The notes beneath the pieces are model-generated. The model saw only the letters and a program-made list of their open reading frames with translations. It was not told the DNA's origin and did not search any database. Shown one piece after another: positions 9,366-18,401 of a stretch of 64,000 nt of DNA. Location of the stretch: positions 172,071 to 236,070 of the forward strand of contig JACJNZ010000058.1 of NCBI GenBank assembly GCA_014695325.1, given 5' to 3'. Every line of letters begins with the position of its first letter. The first letter of the stretch is position 1. The DNA comes from Cyanobacteria bacterium FACHB-502 (lineage in GTDB: Bacteria > Cyanobacteriota > Cyanobacteriia > Elainellales > Elainellaceae). The translations under genes and the position numbers were made by a program.

Positions 9366-10265
9366 CTAAGAAGGCGGGATAGCTGGCGCGCTTTCAGCGG
9401 GGTTTCCTGATGGTAGCTCTGGCGCGGGCGGGGGGCAGGCATCAGCGGTAGGCGGCTGCGTCTCGATCGTCACCTGGCGATATCCGGTTGTCGATAAAAG
9501 TTGGCTAATGGCGAGGCGAGCGCGATCGTTTGCAGTCTGGAGTAAACCCTGGCTACAGGCAGACTGAATCAGTCGTTCGAGGGTTTTGCGCTGAGCAAGA
9601 TCTTGCAGTTCGGGGGCAACGTCGGGTCCCATGCCCATGAAGCCGCGATCGTAGTCATAGACCTTCGACCGGTTAACATCAATTTTGCTATCGAGAATTC
9701 TGGGGGGCGGCAGGCGCAGCAGCAGGCTATCTCCTTGGGTTTGCACGGCATCGGCAGTCAGGGAAGAGAGATCGAGTCCGGCACGCACTTCCCCATAACC
9801 GATATAAAGCAGCGTAGTTTTACCGACGACCAAGCCACTAATCGTCCGCTCCCGGCTGGTAGGAACTACCGTTTCCATTACAAATATGGCAGTGGTGAGT
9901 TCGCTCACGCCCCGTACCTGCTGCACGACCGCCGATCGCACGTCTACCTGGGGAGCAGGCTGAGGCGCAGTCACCACCCCAAAGATCTTGCCAAGAAAAC
10001 CAGTCCCCGATCGCACCATGTTCAATAGCAACAGCACCGTCACCAGGCTCAAACTGCTAGCAGTTAGAAACGACAAACTTTTCAGAAGGTCTACCCAGCT
10101 TCCCGGTTGCTCCGCAGTTCCCCGAAGGGATGATCGTCGCTGACGCTGCCAGTAGTTGCCCTTTCGGGGCTTGTACGGCTTGCTCTGCGACTGCTCTTGG
10201 GATTGGACTTGGGGTTGAGCAGGAAGCTCGATCCGGGATTGATTTTGCGACTCGTCGCGCTGCAT
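9366..10265 (-). CDS. DUF4230 domain protein, single-pass membrane
   Basis: The frame is open from a TTG at 10304, but I favour the internal ATG at 10265 (residue 14), which has a GAGAAAG ribosome-binding site; this leaves about 299 residues. After a Gln/Ser/Lys-rich start there is one transmembrane helix (SLSFLTASSLSLVTVLLLLNM) and then a DUF4230 domain (about 120-280 of the long frame), recognisable by LTTAIFVMETVVPTSRERT and LLYIGYGEVRAGLDLS. The tail is Pro/Ala-rich. DUF4230 proteins are bacterial membrane-attached proteins of unknown function. The gene is divergent from ndhM, with about 210 bases between the two starts. Confidence 0.82.
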   Translation of the reverse strand: MQRDESQNQSRIELPAQPQVQSQEQSQSKPYKPRKGNYWQRQRRSSLRGTAEQPGSWVDLLKSLSFLTASSLSLVTVLLLLNMVRSGTGFLGKIFGVVTAPQPAPQVDVRSAVVQQVRGVSELTTAIFVMETVVPTSRERTISGLVVGKTTLLYIGYGEVRAGLDLSSLTADAVQTQGDSLLLRLPPPRILDSKIDVNRSKVYDYDRGFMGMGPDVAPELQDLAQRKTLERLIQSACSQGLLQTANDRARLAISQLLSTTGYRQVTIETQPPTADACPPPAPELPSGNPAESAPAIPPS

Positions 10266-10476
10266 CACTTTCTCGGTAAGGTTTAACTGTCTTGTAGCCT
10301 TCAATTTGGGTAGAAGTCTTCAAGTTGTTGTTGCGATAAACACCCTTGCCTATTCTAATGTCCGGCTGCGGGAAATGCTTCTTACTCGGTATCAGTGAGG
10401 CGAGGGCAAGGGCAATTCGGCGATCGTTCCGGCTACCCTGTAAGATATCGTTATAAATTCCTGTGGACTGAGTTTT

Positions 10477-10839
10477 ATGCTGCTTAAGTGTACAACCCGC
10501 CATGTCCGTATTTTTACGGCTGAAGTTGAGAACGACAGATTGGTCGAGTCGGAGGACAAGCTGACTCTGGACATCGATCCAGATAACGAACTGGAATGGA
10601 ACGACGCTGCCCTTCAGGAAGTGTATCAGCGGTTCGAGAGTTTGGTTGCGGCTTACGAAAGTCAGGATTTAACGAACTATAACCTGCGCCGGATTGGGTC
10701 AGACCTGGAACACTTTATTCGATCGCTGCTAATGGCGGGAAAAGTGTCCTACAACCTGAATAGCCGCGTTAAAAACTTTAGTCTGGGACTGCCACGCTAC
10801 TCCGACGAAGAGGCGGACAATCACCTCGCAATCAAATAG
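10477..10839 (+). CDS. ndhM: NAD(P)H-quinone oxidoreductase subunit M
   Basis: 120 residues, matching NdhM along its whole length: start [17 protein letters not shown], central [12 protein letters not shown], then [18 protein letters not shown] and [17 protein letters not shown]. NdhM is one of the oxygenic-photosynthesis-specific subunits of the thylakoid NDH-1 complex, on the hydrophilic arm, and is required for cyclic electron flow and CO2 uptake. It therefore serves the same complex as the ndhF/ndhD genes at 58041-61482. It is a lone gene, as in many cyanobacteria. Confidence 0.95.
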   Translation: MLLKCTTRHVRIFTAEVENDRLVESEDKLTLDIDPDNELEWNDAALQEVYQRFESLVAAYESQDLTNYNLRRIGSDLEHFIRSLLMAGKVSYNLNSRVKNFSLGLPRYSDEEADNHLAIK

Positions 10840-11503
10840 TGCTCATTTCCGTAGAGCTTGTTTGAAGCTGCAAATCTCCTATGCTGCTCCCTAAATTTCT
10901 CGTGAACAGGGGACTTTCAAACCACTGGCTCTCAAATCAATAGGAGGTCTAGATTTAATAGGAGGGCTAGATTTCACTCCACGATCGGCTACTGTGTCCT
11001 CACTAGCGGTTCTTGTGCGTGTTTCCAGTTTTGCAGCCCCTTAAATTCTTACGCGGGGAATTTTGAACACCGAGTTAGGTTGCACACGCAATTAGGCTCG
11101 GTTTCCTCCAACATTGAAGGCAAGGGGAAGCGGTAGCAATTTGAACCGGGGTGGCGGGAGGGGGTACACAGTAGCCTTTCAAGGGGGCTAGGGAGACGGT
11201 TTGGAGCAATCAAAGCGATGAATGCTCAGATATTTTGATGAACTAGGAAGAATAGGCGCAGCAACGAATCTGCTATATCTGCACATTTCTATATTGGTCT
11301 ATATCTGCATTGGTCTATGTCTGCACACTTAAGGGACAGGTATGGGACAGGCTACTGTGAAAATTCGTTGTGCAAATCGCGAATGCCCTGGTCTAAGCTC
11401 TGAGTAATGCTAAAAAAACACCTGAAACTCGTCAATCGTGCAGGGGGCTAAGCTATCCTGAGAGGACTGCTGAATTTCTGGCTTTTCTTACCCTGCCGCA
11501 GCA
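10840..11503. other. 664-base spacer with direct repeats
   Basis: No gene is supported. It contains AATAGGAGG-type words at 10938-10970, a G-rich stretch near 11145-11170, the repeat block at 11272-11328 listed separately, and a GGGACAGG(C/T)A doublet at 11333-11352. The promoter of the PP2C gene should lie in the last 150 bases but I cannot place it with confidence. Confidence 0.4.
11272..11328. repeat. Direct repeats CTATATCTGCA / GGTCTAT
   Basis: Three copies of a CTATATCTGCAC-like word, spaced by about 20-30 bases and alternating with TTGGTCTAT, run in tandem about 175 bases before the PP2C start. Copies differ by one or two bases. Function is unknown; a regulatory iteron or a decayed simple repeat are both possible. 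Confidence 0.5.
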
Positions 11504-14098
11504 ATGCTCTACTGCTCTAATCCGATCTGTCAGACCCCCAATCCAGAAACCCATCGATTTTGCCAGAAGTGCCGGACTCCTTTGATTCGTCGCTATCTCT
11601 GGGCAGTTGGGGCAATGGCATCTGCGTATCGGGCAGGAGATGTGCTGAGCGATCGGTTTTTGTGTAAGGGATCTCGCATCTTTCTGGATAGCAAGCCCGG
11701 CTTGCCACCTATGAGCTATGGTGAGGTTCCCGAACCGCTACTGCCCTATTTGCGGCTGTCTTCCTGTCAGCTTCATGTGCCGCAGATTTATGACTGGCTT
11801 CAGTTTGAGTCAGAGACGACTCACTACACCCCCGAAAATACGCTGCTGCTGCTTGATCAGGCTCCGATCTACCGACCCGATAGCATTGCAGAACAGAGTT
11901 TATCGGCTGCTTCGCAGTTCTCTCTAGGGGGAATTGATTTACCGCAGTCCAATCAGTCCGACTCTGAGGTACTGCTTTTTCCCAGCTTGCCGCAAATGTG
12001 GCAATCGGCGACGCCCTTTCGACAGCTTCACTGGCTCTGGCAAATCGCTCAGCTCTGGCAGCCGCTTAGTGAGGAAAGGTGCGCCGCAACAGTTTTGGAT
12101 TCAGAACGATTGCGCGTCGAAGGCGGACTACTGCGACTCTTGGAGCTTCAAACCAGCCGCTCACCGTTGATGCTGTCCCAGTTAGGACAAAGCTGGCTGG
12201 ATTGGGTTGCTACAGCGCGATCGGAGATTCAGGGATTTCTCCAACAGCTCTGTCAACAGCTGATTGAAGGCAGGATTCAGAATGCTGAGCAGTTAGTCGA
12301 TCAGCTTGATTGGGCGATTGCTCAGGTGGTGCAGTCGCAGACCTACCAGATTCAAATAGCCACTCGCACTGATCAGGGGCCAACCCGCCCGCGCAATGAA
12401 GATGCTTGCTATCCCGCAAGCGGCACTGAGCAGTCGGATGTGCCTTTGCCGCTGGTCATCGTTTGTGACGGCATTGGGGGGCATCAGGGGGGCGATGTGG
12501 CTTCGCACCTCGCGATCGAAGCTGTCGCACAGCGAGTCTTGTCGCTTCAGGTTGAAACGCTCGATTCCGCAAGTTTGATGGTCGAACTTGAAAAGGCTGC
12601 CTGTCTTGCCAACGATTTAATCAGCCAGCGCAACGACAGCGAACAGCGATTCGATCGCCAACGCATGGGGACGACGATCGTAATGGCACTGGTTCGCAAG
12701 CATGAACTGTACATCGCCCATCTCGGAGATAGCCGCGCTTACTGGGTCACGCCTTGGGGCTGTCATCAAATTACTGTGGATGACGATATTGCGTCGCGGG
12801 AAGTGCGGTTGGGCTACAGCACCTATCGGCAGGCACTTCAGCAGCCAAGCGCGGGGGCACTGGTGCAGGCGTTGGGCATGGTCGGTTCGTCGATGCTTTA
12901 TCCCACGGTGCAACGGTTTTTGCTGGATGAAGACAGCGTTTTTCTGCTCTGCTCCGATGGGCTATGCGATAACGATCGCGTGGAAGAGATCTGGGACACA
13001 GAAATTCTCCCGGTGCTGGCCGGCAAGCTCGATCTGCTCACCCTTACCCGGAACCTAATCGATATCGGCAATACTCGCAATGGCTACGACAATGTGACAG
13101 TCGGTTTGCTCTCCTGCCAAATTGTCAGAAGACAGCCCACTGCCGTCCTGCCCTTTGCTCTTTCGGGGGAAAGTGCGACCTCTCGTTCAGTCGAGCGCTC
13201 CTCCCTGGTTGAAACGGGTTTATCGGGTACTCCAACTCAGGTTGCTGCTCCGGTTCAGCTCTTTCCCTCGCCTCAAACCCGCCCTCTCGCGGAGCCTGCT
13301 GCTGCCACTGCAAAAACCCGAATTATTCCTCGCAAAGCATCCTCCTTTCGCTGGCTGCCCTGGATGCTGTTGATTTCGGTTCTGTCAGGGCTTGCTGTCA
13401 CTTTATATCTCGTTCGTCAGAAGCAGCTAAGCGGCAGTCAGGCGGCTGTGAACCGCGAACTCCTGCCTGCACCTTCGACTTCTGCATCGATCGCCCCAAC
13501 TTCGCTAGATGTCAATGCCCTGCTGCGGATCCTTCCTGCTGAAACTGATCCAACGCCAACCGCCTCTCCAACCGCAACGTCATCGAATGCGCTGATTTTG
13601 CAGTCTCGCCCTGCCGCATCAACCGTTCCCGCACCTGTTCCGTCGCTGCTTCCCTCGCCGACCGCATCGCCCACTCCTTTGCCTGTAGACCCGGAAGTGT
13701 CTCCAGACAATTCATCGTCGCAAGCGGCACAAAGCAGTTCTCCCGATGGGGTAGTCGGCTCTATTCCTGCCGGAAGCATTGTGGAAGTATTGAGCAAACA
13801 GGGCGCAACGGCGCAGGATCAGTGGGTGAAGCTGCGAGTTTGCTCTGTCCCGATCGTGGCACCGCCCACCAGTTCACCAACGGCTGAATCCCCGTCTGCT
13901 GCTTCACCGCCTGCTGAGCAGTCTGTGGTAGCTTCGCAGTCTCCTGCAGGGGAGATCGCGGCTAAAATTGCGCCAGTGCAGCCCGGACAGGAAGGCTGGC
14001 TCCGGGAAGCCGATTTGCTGCCGATCGTCGCACGCGATGTGCCCACTGACCGGGCGAGTTGTCCTCCGCTGGAACCCCAGGCTAGCCCCAGCCCCTAG
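11504..14098 (+). CDS. Membrane-anchored PP2C-type Ser/Thr phosphatase with zinc ribbon
   Basis: 864 residues. Order: a four-Cys module (C4, C9, C20, C23); an unassigned region (30-280); a PP2C phosphatase domain (about 282-545) with RPRNED (Asp300), CDGIGGHQGGD (Asp322), MGTTIVMALV, HLGDSRAYWV, LLCSDGLCDND and GYDNVTVGLL, i.e. all metal-binding positions; one transmembrane helix (about 625-645); then a Pro/Ser/Thr-rich stretch with an SH3-like segment (IPAGSIVEVLSKQGA). It should remove phosphate from Ser/Thr proteins in the cytosol with Mn/Mg, while the tail is probably outside the membrane. Neighbouring FHA proteins, which read phosphothreonine, suggest a shared pathway. The Cys module matches that of the kinase at 1914-3572. 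No clear ribosome-binding site. Confidence 0.88.
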   Translation: MLYCSNPICQTPNPETHRFCQKCRTPLIRRYLWAVGAMASAYRAGDVLSDRFLCKGSRIFLDSKPGLPPMSYGEVPEPLLPYLRLSSCQLHVPQIYDWLQFESETTHYTPENTLLLLDQAPIYRPDSIAEQSLSAASQFSLGGIDLPQSNQSDSEVLLFPSLPQMWQSATPFRQLHWLWQIAQLWQPLSEERCAATVLDSERLRVEGGLLRLLELQTSRSPLMLSQLGQSWLDWVATARSEIQGFLQQLCQQLIEGRIQNAEQLVDQLDWAIAQVVQSQTYQIQIATRTDQGPTRPRNEDACYPASGTEQSDVPLPLVIVCDGIGGHQGGDVASHLAIEAVAQRVLSLQVETLDSASLMVELEKAACLANDLISQRNDSEQRFDRQRMGTTIVMALVRKHELYIAHLGDSRAYWVTPWGCHQITVDDDIASREVRLGYSTYRQALQQPSAGALVQALGMVGSSMLYPTVQRFLLDEDSVFLLCSDGLCDNDRVEEIWDTEILPVLAGKLDLLTLTRNLIDIGNTRNGYDNVTVGLLSCQIVRRQPTAVLPFALSGESATSRSVERSSLVETGLSGTPTQVAAPVQLFPSPQTRPLAEPAAATAKTRIIPRKASSFRWLPWMLLISVLSGLAVTLYLVRQKQLSGSQAAVNRELLPAPSTSASIAPTSLDVNALLRILPAETDPTPTASPTATSSNALILQSRPAASTVPAPVPSLLPSPTASPTPLPVDPEVSPDNSSSQAAQSSSPDGVVGSIPAGSIVEVLSKQGATAQDQWVKLRVCSVPIVAPPTSSPTAESPSAASPPAEQSVVASQSPAGEIAAKIAPVQPGQEGWLREADLLPIVARDVPTDRASCPPLEPQASPSP

Positions 14099-14256
14099 AG
14101 ACTCAACGGGCAGAACAAAGGAGACACCGTTTTCACTGCACCCTTACCGCCGCTGACGAATGCCGAAATCTGCTTCAACGGAACAGACCAGACCAGATAG
14201 ACTGGTAAAGATAAGTTGTGTGTCTTCGATTTGGGTCTTGAATTCCGTCCTTTTCA

Positions 14257-15888
14257 ATGCCTGACAACCCCTGCCTTAGTCTAGCGATCGCCCGGTCTAC
14301 GGCTGCCGACCCTGAGCATTTTGCCATCTGGGTTTGGCAAGCTCCCTATCCGGGGGGATTTGTGCATCACGATCGGCTCTGGTCGCAGCCGCTGACCGAA
14401 ATTTGGCAAGCGTGGCAAAACTTTTTCCCGTCTCGATCGCTGTCCAATTTTCCCTACACGCCCCAGCTTTTTGATCTACCGTCGCTGCCGGAGTTCACTC
14501 CCGAAGTCACCGCCCCGCCCGCTGCAGGTCAGGCAACGCCCTATTCTGCCCGACTGATGCAAAGCTTGGGAGTCAGTTTATGGCAATGGGTGCTCGACGG
14601 CTCGATTCAGAGCAGCTTTGACCAGAGCCAGGGCATCGCCAGAGGGCAAAGTCGTCCGCTGCGCTTGCGGCTGGATATCCGCGATCCCAACCTAATTTCG
14701 CTGCCCTGGGAGATCATGCAGCCCCAGCCAGGACGACAGGCAGTGTCGCTTAGCCAGCAGCTTTTGTTTAGCCGCACTACGAGCGATGTTGATCCCCTGC
14801 CGCTATTGCGATCGGAACAGTCCCTCAGAATTTTGCTGGTGCTAGGGCAGGATTCGGACGTGGGCGACTATGACCCTTCCCTGATGCCGCAGGCAAAGCT
14901 GGCACTGAAGCAAGAAGCGGCGGCACTGTCCAAAGTGCTGGAAACGGCTGCGGAAGTTGATCCCTTCAGCGGTACAGCGTCCTGTCAGGTCAAAACGCTT
15001 GTGCAGCCCACCCCTGCCGAGCTAATTCAGGAGCTGGAGGCAGGCAGCTATAACGTTTTGTTTTATTCGGGGCATGGTGCGCCAGCAGCAGATGGTGGCT
15101 TGCTGTTTTTGTGTCCTGATGCGGCAATTAACGGTACAGAGCTGGCGCAAGTTCTGGTGCGCTGTCAAGTCAAACTGGCAGTGTTCAATGCCTGCTGGGG
15201 AGCATTGCCTGATCAGCGAAATCAGCAAACCATTCCGCGCAGCAGTTTGGCTGAAGTGCTGATTCATCATGGCGTTCCGGCGGTGCTGGCAATGCGCGAC
15301 ACGATTACCGACCAGGAAGCGTTGAACTTTATTCAGGCATTTGCCCAAGCCCTGGCACACCGATCGCCGATTGACGAAGCGGTGGCGATCGCCCGTCAAC
15401 ATCTGTTGATGCTGTTTAAGTTCAACCATCCTGCCTGGACGCTGCCGATTCTCTATATGCACCCAGAGTTTAACGGCGAGCTGATTCGTCCGTTTACCGA
15501 AGGCGTCACCGAAATTCCTGACCAGACAGCAAGCTGGCTCGGTCGTCAGGTTCCGCAGGCGTATCTGCGATCGGTGGTAGCTCCCAATCAAACTTGGTCG
15601 TTGCGGGGCGGCATGATGCGCGTAGGGCGGGGCGAAGGCAACGATGTCGTTTTGCAGCACATTGGCGTTTCCCGTGAACACGCAGAAATCTTTTGCCGCA
15701 ATTCGTCTGACGAGGAAGAGGAACCCATTTATCTGCTGCGCGATCGATCGCGCTACGGTACTTGGATTTTGAATAATGGAGACGGCTGGCGCAAAGTGCA
15801 TCACGAAGAAATTCCCCTCCGATCGCGAACTCAGCTCAAATTTGGTAATCCGCGCAGTCAGGCGTTAGAGTTTGTGATTGATGATTGA
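14257..15888 (+). CDS. CHAT (caspase-like) protease with C-terminal FHA domain
   Basis: 543 residues. The CHAT domain spans about 100-410: LPWEIMQPQ, then the catalytic His in FYSGHGAP (His273) and the catalytic Cys in VFNACWGA (Cys313), in the usual order and spacing. The FHA domain is at about 440-543, with MRVGRGEGNDV, GVSREHAEIF and the late RSRYGTWILN. CHAT proteins are clan CD cysteine peptidases; FHA domains bind phosphothreonine. The combination suggests a protease recruited or switched by Ser/Thr phosphorylation. It lies 158 bases after the PP2C gene on the same strand and could share its transcript. No signal peptide or membrane segment is seen, so it is probably cytosolic. The target is unknown. 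Confidence 0.88.
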   Translation: MPDNPCLSLAIARSTAADPEHFAIWVWQAPYPGGFVHHDRLWSQPLTEIWQAWQNFFPSRSLSNFPYTPQLFDLPSLPEFTPEVTAPPAAGQATPYSARLMQSLGVSLWQWVLDGSIQSSFDQSQGIARGQSRPLRLRLDIRDPNLISLPWEIMQPQPGRQAVSLSQQLLFSRTTSDVDPLPLLRSEQSLRILLVLGQDSDVGDYDPSLMPQAKLALKQEAAALSKVLETAAEVDPFSGTASCQVKTLVQPTPAELIQELEAGSYNVLFYSGHGAPAADGGLLFLCPDAAINGTELAQVLVRCQVKLAVFNACWGALPDQRNQQTIPRSSLAEVLIHHGVPAVLAMRDTITDQEALNFIQAFAQALAHRSPIDEAVAIARQHLLMLFKFNHPAWTLPILYMHPEFNGELIRPFTEGVTEIPDQTASWLGRQVPQAYLRSVVAPNQTWSLRGGMMRVGRGEGNDVVLQHIGVSREHAEIFCRNSSDEEEEPIYLLRDRSRYGTWILNNGDGWRKVHHEEIPLRSRTQLKFGNPRSQALEFVIDD

Positions 15889-16164
15889 GGAATCGGTTCA
15901 GGTAGCAGACTGCCCTAAAACGCCCACACAAGACACTCGACCAGAGACACCAGAAATGGCTTTATTTGTTCCGGCTGAATTGTCCAATTCCTTGATTGTC
16001 CTCCTCACCCGATCGGCGATCGCAGTCTCGCCCAGAGGAAGGACTGTTTTTTTCTAAAAACTTTTCAGTCCACTTGCGGAACTGGCTGACTCGCTGCTGT
16101 AGCCCTATGTAACGAAAACGATAACGTACAGAGTTTTCATTCAGTTGTCTTTAGGAGCAGACCT

Positions 16165-16767
16165 ATGAACCAAGATCACAATCCTTCCCTGGCATCCTCG
16201 CTTCGCCCTCAGTCCGAAATTGAACTTCTGGAGCTAATCCTGGAGGAAACCGCGAGCTATCCCTGGAATCCTGCCCAGCCCGAAGCCGAAGCGTATTTTG
16301 CAATGCTGGAGCAGGAAGTGATCAAGGCAGGCTTTACGGAGTCAGAATTGACCGAAGCCGGACAACGCTTGGGCGCGACGATCGATCAACTCTGGGCAAC
16401 TGCACCTCAAACGACGCAGGTTTCCCGCTTTGCAGGTCTGCTTCAGCAACTCACCGCCCAAATGCCGCAACAGCTCATGAACAATATCACCAGCCATGCT
16501 CGTCAGGTTGTTTCCTCTGGCGATAGTCTGGCGGATCAGCTTGTGCAGTGTGTTCAACAGTGTTTACCTGCCTGGGCAGAAGAAGATTTGCAGGTGCTTG
16601 CCCGTCCTTATGCCTTTGCGATGCGGAGCGGCCAGGATGGCGAAGTGCTGGAAACCTCAGTGCGGACACTGGAACAGGTTACCTGGGAACAGCTTTCGAG
16701 CATTGAGCAAGCCAGAGTTGCCCTTGCCGCTGCCCGGTGTGTGATCGCAGAAGCTAGCGAAAAATAA
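16165..16767 (+). CDS. Conserved hypothetical protein, helical
   Basis: 200 residues with a good AGGAG site 7 bases before the ATG. It is rich in Gln, Ala, Glu and Leu and predicted all-helical by eye, without membrane segments, signal peptide or recognisable catalytic motif. Segments such as TASYPWNPAQPEAEAYFAML and QLLIEL-type helices look like a protein-binding scaffold. It lies 276 bases after the CHAT-FHA gene on the same strand and converges on the FHA-PrsW gene, so a link with this signalling block is possible but inferred from position only. I do not recognise the family. Confidence 0.75.
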   Translation: MNQDHNPSLASSLRPQSEIELLELILEETASYPWNPAQPEAEAYFAMLEQEVIKAGFTESELTEAGQRLGATIDQLWATAPQTTQVSRFAGLLQQLTAQMPQQLMNNITSHARQVVSSGDSLADQLVQCVQQCLPAWAEEDLQVLARPYAFAMRSGQDGEVLETSVRTLEQVTWEQLSSIEQARVALAAARCVIAEASEK

Positions 16768-16890
16768 TTTGGAATTCGTAATTGCGAAATCTAGAATTCT
16801 CAATTGTGCTAAGGCTTTTACTGGGTCGCCTTGATTCACCTGTCACGTTGTTTGATAAACGATACGAAACCCACTGACCTTTGATAGCTG

Positions 16891-16927
16891 CGGAATTCCG
16901 AATTTCGACTTCCGAATTCCGAATTCC
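16891..16927. repeat. GAATTCCGAATTC iterated palindromic repeat
   Basis: Copies of (G)GAATTCCGAATT and CGACTTCCGAATTCCGAATTCC stand in tandem between the convergent genes ending at 16767 and 16948, with related words at 16770-16805. EcoRI-like GAATTC cores recur. It is a short iterated repeat of the kind common in cyanobacterial spacers; function is unknown. Confidence 0.5.
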
Positions 16928-16947
16928 CTTAGCAGGCTGGAGTTCCT

Positions 16948-18306
16948 TTAACGCGATCGAAAAAAGCGAGTTGCAAAATTCTGGGATCGAGTGGGCGAAA
17001 GAAGCCTGGCTTTCAGAATCGCTGCCCCCAGAAACGCATAAGAAACCACCCCAACCACGGCAAGCACCAGTAAATTAATCATGCCGGAAGCATTCCAGAG
17101 CGCGTGCAGCCCTGCCGCAGTGAGATAGCCAATTCCCAAAATCTGCCAGCGTTGCGTTGGTTTTAACACGCTTAAGCCAATAAAGTATCCCAAATAGCCG
17201 CTATACGCCATGTGTCCGGCGATCGACCCCAGCAGTCGCGGAATCAGAAGCTGAAGCCCCACTAGCTCACCGTATTCTGCCCCTGCCTGAAGCGTCACGT
17301 CGTTGATAATTCCTGGCACGTATTGTCCCAGCGTTTCCAGCAGCGTAAAGCCAATGGCTGAGGCAGTGCCCAGCAAGATGCCGTCAAGCGGTTCCCAGAT
17401 GCCGATCTGTTCGCGATAGGGCGATCGAAGCTTTGTCCCTAGCCAGAGTGCTATCAGAACGGGGAGTGCCTTCAAAAGCTCTTCCATTAAGCCTGCCCCA
17501 AACAGCATTCTCATCAGAACGAACGGTAGACTGATTGCCTCTCCAGGACGGGGAATTTGCCCTGGCAATAGCTCTCGAAAGAGCCATAAAAAGAGCGGCA
17601 GCACCGGACTAAGCAGCAGAATTGTACTGGTTAGAGCAGCACCTAGCAGCACCCACCAGGGCTTTTGTTTGCCACAGAGCTGATAGACAAAAAAGTAGGC
17701 GATGCCCGCAATGTAGGCGGCTAGCAGCAAATTAAACAGCCCAGACTGACCGATCGACACAAACATCAGCACCACAAAGGCAACGGTCATCACGCCGGGG
17801 ATGAGATATGCCTTGTGGCGCAAGTCTTGTCCGGTCGAAAGAATCGGAAAAAGCTGGCTCATCGTCACGGTATCTGGTACGGGAGGCGGTACTCCGGCTG
17901 AGGACGACGAGGGTAGAGTCGGCAGGGCTAATTTTCCGTCGGGAGATTTTCCTTCGACTAGCGGTAGCGCAAATAGAAATTGCACTCCATCTTTTGCCAG
18001 CGTAATGCGATCGCCATCCCGTAGAAAGCGGCATCCCTGAAGCCGTTGCCCGTTGATGTAGGTTCCGTTTGCGCTATTGAGGTCGCAAATTTCCCAGCCA
18101 GAGGGCGAAAACGCAGAGGGGCAAATCCGAACGTGCTGACGCGACACGCCACCGTAGATTTGAGAGTCCAGCACAATTTGGCAGCGTGGGTCTCGCCCGA
18201 TCAGCACACTCGAAGGAGTCACCAAAACAAAGATGATTGGTGAACTGGTTTGATCCAGAGGATGAACTTGTCGAAGGAAAGCCGAAGCAGGGCGAGATCC
18301 AGTCAT
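16948..18306 (-). CDS. FHA domain fused to PrsW-type intramembrane metalloprotease
   Basis: 452 residues. An N-terminal FHA domain (about 15-112) has VLIGRDPRCQIV, GGVSRQHVRI and LNSANGTYINGQRL, so the phosphothreonine-binding residues are present. A linker (115-165) leads to eight or so hydrophobic helices (168-440) with the PrsW/CPBP-like signature: EELLK with Glu275 and Glu276, His365 in IAGHMAY, and HALWN (His401, Asn405). PrsW of Bacillus cleaves an anti-sigma factor within the membrane; FHA-PrsW fusions would couple that to kinase signalling. It converges on the gene ending at 16767. The substrate and any sigma-factor link are unknown; no sigma or anti-sigma gene is in the window. Confidence 0.88.
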   Translation of the reverse strand: MTGSRPASAFLRQVHPLDQTSSPIIFVLVTPSSVLIGRDPRCQIVLDSQIYGGVSRQHVRICPSAFSPSGWEICDLNSANGTYINGQRLQGCRFLRDGDRITLAKDGVQFLFALPLVEGKSPDGKLALPTLPSSSSAGVPPPVPDTVTMSQLFPILSTGQDLRHKAYLIPGVMTVAFVVLMFVSIGQSGLFNLLLAAYIAGIAYFFVYQLCGKQKPWWVLLGAALTSTILLLSPVLPLFLWLFRELLPGQIPRPGEAISLPFVLMRMLFGAGLMEELLKALPVLIALWLGTKLRSPYREQIGIWEPLDGILLGTASAIGFTLLETLGQYVPGIINDVTLQAGAEYGELVGLQLLIPRLLGSIAGHMAYSGYLGYFIGLSVLKPTQRWQILGIGYLTAAGLHALWNASGMINLLVLAVVGVVSYAFLGAAILKARLLSPTRSQNFATRFFRSR

Positions 18307-18401
18307 GCTGGAAATGGGACAGGGTGGATAAATCCGGCTAGCCGCTCACGCGATTGATTGGCTGATTATATTTGCTTCTTGTTTGCTGTTTAAATTTGGT
18401 T

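Noticed and set aside
15022..15804. 260-codon open frame on the minus strand
   Set aside because: It is fully antisense to the CHAT-FHA gene, with no family motif; the plus-strand protein has intact catalytic residues.
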